From Mycobacterium colombiense CECT 3035 (GTDB lineage Bacteria > Actinomycetota > Actinomycetes > Mycobacteriales > Mycobacteriaceae), in the NCBI RefSeq assembly GCF_002105755.1, contig NZ_CP020821.1:4278001-4342000 (forward strand): a stretch of DNA of 64,000 nucleotides, given 5' to 3'. The position numbers were made by a program, and so were the translations under genes. This document shows positions 61,180 through 64,000 of this stretch, one piece after another (the first letter of the stretch is position 1; each line of letters opens with the position of its first letter). The notes under the pieces were generated by a model. The model did not search any database and had not been told where the DNA came from. It saw only the letters and a list, made by a program, of their open reading frames with translations.

Positions 61180-61620
61180 ATGCCAGTCATGAGCAAGACC
61201 GTCGAGGTGGACGCCGACGCCGCATTGATCATGAGGATCGTCGGCGACTTCGAGGCGTACCCGCAGTGGAACGAGGAGATCAAGGGCCTCTGGGTGCTGG
61301 CCCGCTACGACGACGGGCGGCCCAGCCAGCTGCGGCTCGATACCGACTATCAGGGCATGCAGAGCATGTTCATCCAGGCCGTGTACTACCCGGGCGACAA
61401 CCAGATCCAGACCGTGCTGCAGCAGGGCGACCTGTTCACCAAGCAGGAGCAGTTGTTCAGCGTGGTGCCGATGGGGGCGTCGAGCCTGCTGACGGTGGAC
61501 CTGGACGTCGAAACCTCGATGCCGGTGCCGGCGCCGATGGTGAAGCAGCTCCTCAACAATGTGCTCGACCATCTGGCCGAAAGCCTCAAGCAGCGCGCCG
61601 AGCAGCTGGCCGCGACCTAG
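61180..61620 (+). CDS. SRPBCC/cyclase-like protein TB18.5 (Rv0164-like)
   Basis: A 146-residue SRPBCC (START-like) protein, corresponding to Rv0164, also called TB18.5. The fold has a deep hydrophobic cavity for a lipid or polyketide-type ligand; MSKTVEVDADAALIMRIV is the first strand and helix and NVLDHLAESLKQRAEQL the last helix. ATG 61180 gives MPVMSKT, which starts later than the annotated tuberculosis protein. The mce1R gene is convergent 18 bases away. Confidence 0.92.
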   Translation: MPVMSKTVEVDADAALIMRIVGDFEAYPQWNEEIKGLWVLARYDDGRPSQLRLDTDYQGMQSMFIQAVYYPGDNQIQTVLQQGDLFTKQEQLFSVVPMGASSLLTVDLDVETSMPVPAPMVKQLLNNVLDHLAESLKQRAEQLAAT

Positions 61621-61638
61621 CCTGCGGTGCGCTCGCCG

Positions 61639-62328
61639 CTAAAAGATTCCGATGCGGTCGCGCATCTCGGTCAGCCGGGTGGCCGCGTCGGTGAACTGCC
61701 ACACGGTGTGCTCGATTACCGCGGCGGTGTCGTGGCGGCGCAGCGCGGCGATCAGCTGGCGGTGGTTGTCGACGGCGGCCTCTCCCCACTGCGGATCGGC
61801 GGCATAGACCAGCACCGGCATGTAGCGCGCGGCGTTGAGCAGGAACCAGGCCAGCTTGATCCGGCCGCTTGCCTGGTTGAAGACGCGGTGGAACGCGAAC
61901 TCGATGCCCGCGATGGTCTCGGCGTCGCCGGAGCCCACGGCCGCGGCCAGCGAGTCGTTGATCCGGTCCAGCTCGTCGATCTGGGCGTCGGTGATGTGGT
62001 CGGTGGCCGCGGCCGCCAGCTCCCGGGCGATCGACGCCTGCAGCCAGAAGATGTCCTCGATGTCCTGTCGGGTCAGCGGCAGCACGACGTGGCCGCGGTG
62101 CGGTTCGAGCTGCACCATGCCCTCGCCGCGCAGCTTCAGCAGGGCCTCGCGCACCGGGGTGACGCTGACCCCGAGCTCGGCCGCGGTCTCGTCCAACCGG
62201 ATGAACGTCCCGGGGCGCAGGGTGCCGGACATGATCGCCGCCCGCAGGTGACCGGCCACCTCATCGGACAGCTGCGCCCGGCGTAGCGGCCGCCGACTCC
62301 TCGGCTGCATTGACATCGGTGCGTTCAC
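61639..62328 (-). CDS. mce1R: GntR/FadR-type repressor Mce1R
   Basis: FadR-subfamily GntR repressor of 229 residues corresponding to Rv0165c, which represses the mce1 operon for fatty-acid import. The winged helix is at about residues 20-80 (LDETAAELGVSVTPVREALLKLRGEGMV), and the FCD ligand domain (about 90-220) has AIAFHR-like helices. The GTG at 62328 is the longest start; ATG at 62316 is also possible. The 171-base gap to the divergent fadD5 holds two palindromes. Confidence 0.92.
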   Translation of the reverse strand: MNAPMSMQPRSRRPLRRAQLSDEVAGHLRAAIMSGTLRPGTFIRLDETAAELGVSVTPVREALLKLRGEGMVQLEPHRGHVVLPLTRQDIEDIFWLQASIARELAAAATDHITDAQIDELDRINDSLAAAVGSGDAETIAGIEFAFHRVFNQASGRIKLAWFLLNAARYMPVLVYAADPQWGEAAVDNHRQLIAALRRHDTAAVIEHTVWQFTDAATRLTEMRDRIGIF

Positions 62329-62396
62329 GGGGGCTGCCAGGGCTTTCGTGGGCTTGGCGGGACGGGGTTTAAGTTTTGACGGGCGTTAGCCGGGAC

Positions 62397-62414
62397 TTGT
62401 CAGTGGACCGTCAA
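62397..62414. promoter_or_regulatory. candidate Mce1R operator 1
   Basis: Imperfect 18-base palindrome TTGTCAGTGGACCGTCAA, with six of nine pairs matching (TTG and CAA ends, GT..AC core). It sits centrally between mce1R and fadD5, where Mce1R is expected to bind. Confidence 0.4.
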
Positions 62415-62421
62415 CGCCATA

Positions 62422-62434
62422 GTGTGACCCACAC
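62422..62434. promoter_or_regulatory. candidate Mce1R operator 2
   Basis: GTGTG-ACC-CACAC, a perfect 13-base palindrome 66 bases before the fadD5 start. It is eight bases from the first candidate, so both could be one extended binding region. Confidence 0.4.
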
Positions 62435-62499
62435 AACACGAAGTTTTATCAAATATCAACCTGGCGCAAGCGGTGCGCGAGTGAAGGGGAGTGCTGAGT

Positions 62500-64000
62500 T
62501 TGACCGCGCAACTGGCGAACCATCAGACACAGGCGAACGAGCAGCCATACCTGGCCCGGCGACAGAACTGGGTGAACCAGCTGGAGCGGCATGCGCTGAT
62601 GCAGCCGAAGGCGACGGCGCTGCGGTTCCTGGGCAAGACCCTGACGTGGGGCGACCTGCGCGACCGGGTGGCGGCGCTCGCCGACGCGCTGAGCCGCCGG
62701 GGTGTCGGCTTCGGCGACCGGGTCATGATCCTGATGCTCAACCGCACCGAGTTCGTCGAGTCGGTGCTGGCCGTCAACATGCTCGGCGCCATCGCGGTCC
62801 CGCTGAACTTCAGGCTCACCCCGCCCGAGATCGCATTCCTGGTCCAGGATTGTGAAGCGCGTGTGATCGTCACCGAACCCGTGCTGGCGCCGGTGGCCAC
62901 CGGGGTTCGCGACATCGAGTCGCTGCTGGCCACCGTCGTGGTGGCCAGCGGCTCGACCGATGACAGCGTGCTCGGCTACGAGGACCTGATCAACGAGGTC
63001 GGCCAGGAGCACCAGCCCGTCGACATCCCGAACGACTCGCCGGCGCTGATCATGTACACCTCGGGCACCACCGGGCGGCCGAAGGGCGCCGTGCTGACCC
63101 ACACCAACCTGACCGGCCAGACGATGACCGGGCTGTACACCAACGGCGCCGACATCAACAACGACGTCGGGTTCATCGGCGTCCCGTTCTTCCACATCGC
63201 CGGCATCGGCAACCTGCTGACCGGGGTGCTGCTCGGCATCCCGACGGTGATCTACCCGCTCGGCGCCTTCGAGCCCGGGCAGCTGCTCGACGTGCTCGCC
63301 GCGGAGAAGGTCACCGGCATCTTTCTGGTGCCCGCCCAGTGGCAGGCGGTCTGCGCCGAACAGCACGCGCGCCCGCGCGAGCTGAAGTTGCGGGTGATCT
63401 CGTGGGGCGCCGCGCCGGCCCCCGACGCGTTGCTGCGGGAGATGTCGGCGAGATTCCCCGGCACGCAGATCCTGGCCGCGTTCGGCCAGACGGAGATGTC
63501 GCCGGTCACGTGCATGTTGCTAGGCGAAGACGCCATCCGTAAACGCGGTTCGGTCGGCAAGGTGATCCCCACCGTGGCAGCCCGTGTCGTCGACGAGAAC
63601 ATGAATGACGTGCCGATCGGTGAGGTCGGCGAAATCGTTTACCGCGCACCGACTTTGATGAGCGGCTACTGGAACAACCCGGAAGCCACGGCGGAAGCGT
63701 TCGCCGGCGGCTGGTTTCACTCCGGCGACCTCGTCCGGATGGACGAAGACGGTTACGTGTGGGTGGTCGACCGCAAGAAGGACATGATCATCTCCGGCGG
63801 CGAGAACATCTATTGCGCCGAGGTGGAAAACGTCCTCGCCAGCCACCCCAGCATCGTCGAGGTCGCCGTGATCGGCCGCGCCCACGAAAAGTGGGGTGAG
63901 GTGCCCATCGCGGTCGCCGCTGTCGCGGGCGACAATTTACGGCTCGACGAGCTCGATGAGTTTCTGACCGAACGGCTTGCGCGGTACAAGCACCCGAAGG
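62500..64000 (+). CDS. fadD5: fatty-acid-CoA ligase FadD5 (partial, runs off right edge)
   Basis: Acyl-CoA synthetase corresponding to Rv0166, the first gene of the mce1 locus. About 500 of about 554 residues are present. The AMP-binding P-loop is YTSGTTGRPKGAV near residue 185-197, the adenylate loop AAFGQTEMSPVT near 326, and GWFHSGDL with DRKKDMIISGGENIY later. It activates a fatty acid to acyl-CoA through an acyl-AMP. TTG 62500 is chosen because TAQLAN follows and matches the tuberculosis start, with AAGGGGA nine bases upstream; GTG 62491 is possible. It is probably repressed by Mce1R. Confidence 0.95.
   Translation, partial: MTAQLANHQTQANEQPYLARRQNWVNQLERHALMQPKATALRFLGKTLTWGDLRDRVAALADALSRRGVGFGDRVMILMLNRTEFVESVLAVNMLGAIAVPLNFRLTPPEIAFLVQDCEARVIVTEPVLAPVATGVRDIESLLATVVVASGSTDDSVLGYEDLINEVGQEHQPVDIPNDSPALIMYTSGTTGRPKGAVLTHTNLTGQTMTGLYTNGADINNDVGFIGVPFFHIAGIGNLLTGVLLGIPTVIYPLGAFEPGQLLDVLAAEKVTGIFLVPAQWQAVCAEQHARPRELKLRVISWGAAPAPDALLREMSARFPGTQILAAFGQTEMSPVTCMLLGEDAIRKRGSVGKVIPTVAARVVDENMNDVPIGEVGEIVYRAPTLMSGYWNNPEATAEAFAGGWFHSGDLVRMDEDGYVWVVDRKKDMIISGGENIYCAEVENVLASHPSIVEVAVIGRAHEKWGEVPIAVAAVAGDNLRLDELDEFLTERLARYKHPK

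Overview
The window is high-GC actinobacterial DNA from a Mycobacterium. From the left part to the right edge its genes follow, in order and orientation, the Mycobacterium tuberculosis H37Rv block Rv0130 to Rv0166: htdZ, fadE1, fgd2, Rv0133, ephF, Rv0135c, cyp138, msrA, Rv0138 to Rv0142, Rv0144 to Rv0148, ptbB, fadE2, pntAa/pntAb/pntB, Rv0157A, Rv0158, Rv0161, an adhE1-like gene, Rv0163, Rv0164 (TB18.5), mce1R and the start of fadD5. The assignments come from remembered protein sequence and gene order; no database was searched. Rv0143c, Rv0149 to Rv0152c and the PE genes Rv0159c/Rv0160c are absent, and several blocks not found in this part of H37Rv are inserted. This suggests a nontuberculous species, which cannot be named from the window alone.

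Layout. 1-5.2 kb: a partial hydrolase, htdZ, fadE1, a GAF-ANTAR regulator, fgd2 and a GNAT acetyltransferase. 5.2-11.8 kb (inserted): a DUF5709 protein, a DesT/FabR-like TetR facing a flavin/2Fe-2S reductase plus fatty-acid desaturase pair, a gene remnant, a TetR-DUF1214 pair and a sulfotransferase. 11.8-31.5 kb: the ephF to Rv0148 backbone, with inserted PucR/benzoylformate-decarboxylase-like genes, a methyltransferase, dps, pirin and an LCP-family gene. 31.5-42.5 kb: ptbB, a frameshifted fadE2, the transhydrogenase operon, Rv0158, a frameshifted hydrolase, a two-gene oxidoreductase unit and Rv0161. 42.5-59.5 kb: a large accessory catabolic island. 59.5-64 kb: adhE1-like, Rv0163, TB18.5, mce1R and fadD5, which leads into the mce1 operon.

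The island between Rv0161 and the adhE1-like gene is the most interesting part. It has three transcription units: (i) a minus-strand SMP-30 lactonase, thioesterase and TetR; (ii) a plus-strand TesB-like thioesterase, F420-type LLM oxidoreductase and acyl-CoA dehydrogenase; (iii) a nine-gene plus-strand operon with an unknown protein, a NIPSNAP-like protein, a P450, a zinc-type alcohol dehydrogenase, an HpcH/HpaI aldolase, a SnoaL-like protein, an SDR, a Baeyer-Villiger-type monooxygenase and an HSL-type esterase. A 28-bp bipartite element, TTTACAAA-N10-AGTGTCA(C/T)GC, sits in front of each unit (44750, 45024, 51539). This points to one regulon, probably controlled by the TetR. The enzyme set fits stepwise oxidation of a cyclic alcohol or ketone to a lactone, hydrolysis, and CoA-dependent degradation; the substrate is unknown.

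Other notable signals are palindromic operators next to the DesT-like, Rv0135c, HxlR and mce1R regulators; a KstR-type box in front of Rv0138; and two apparent one-base deletions (fadE2 and the hydrolase at 38.1-39.0 kb), which may be sequencing errors or real gene loss.
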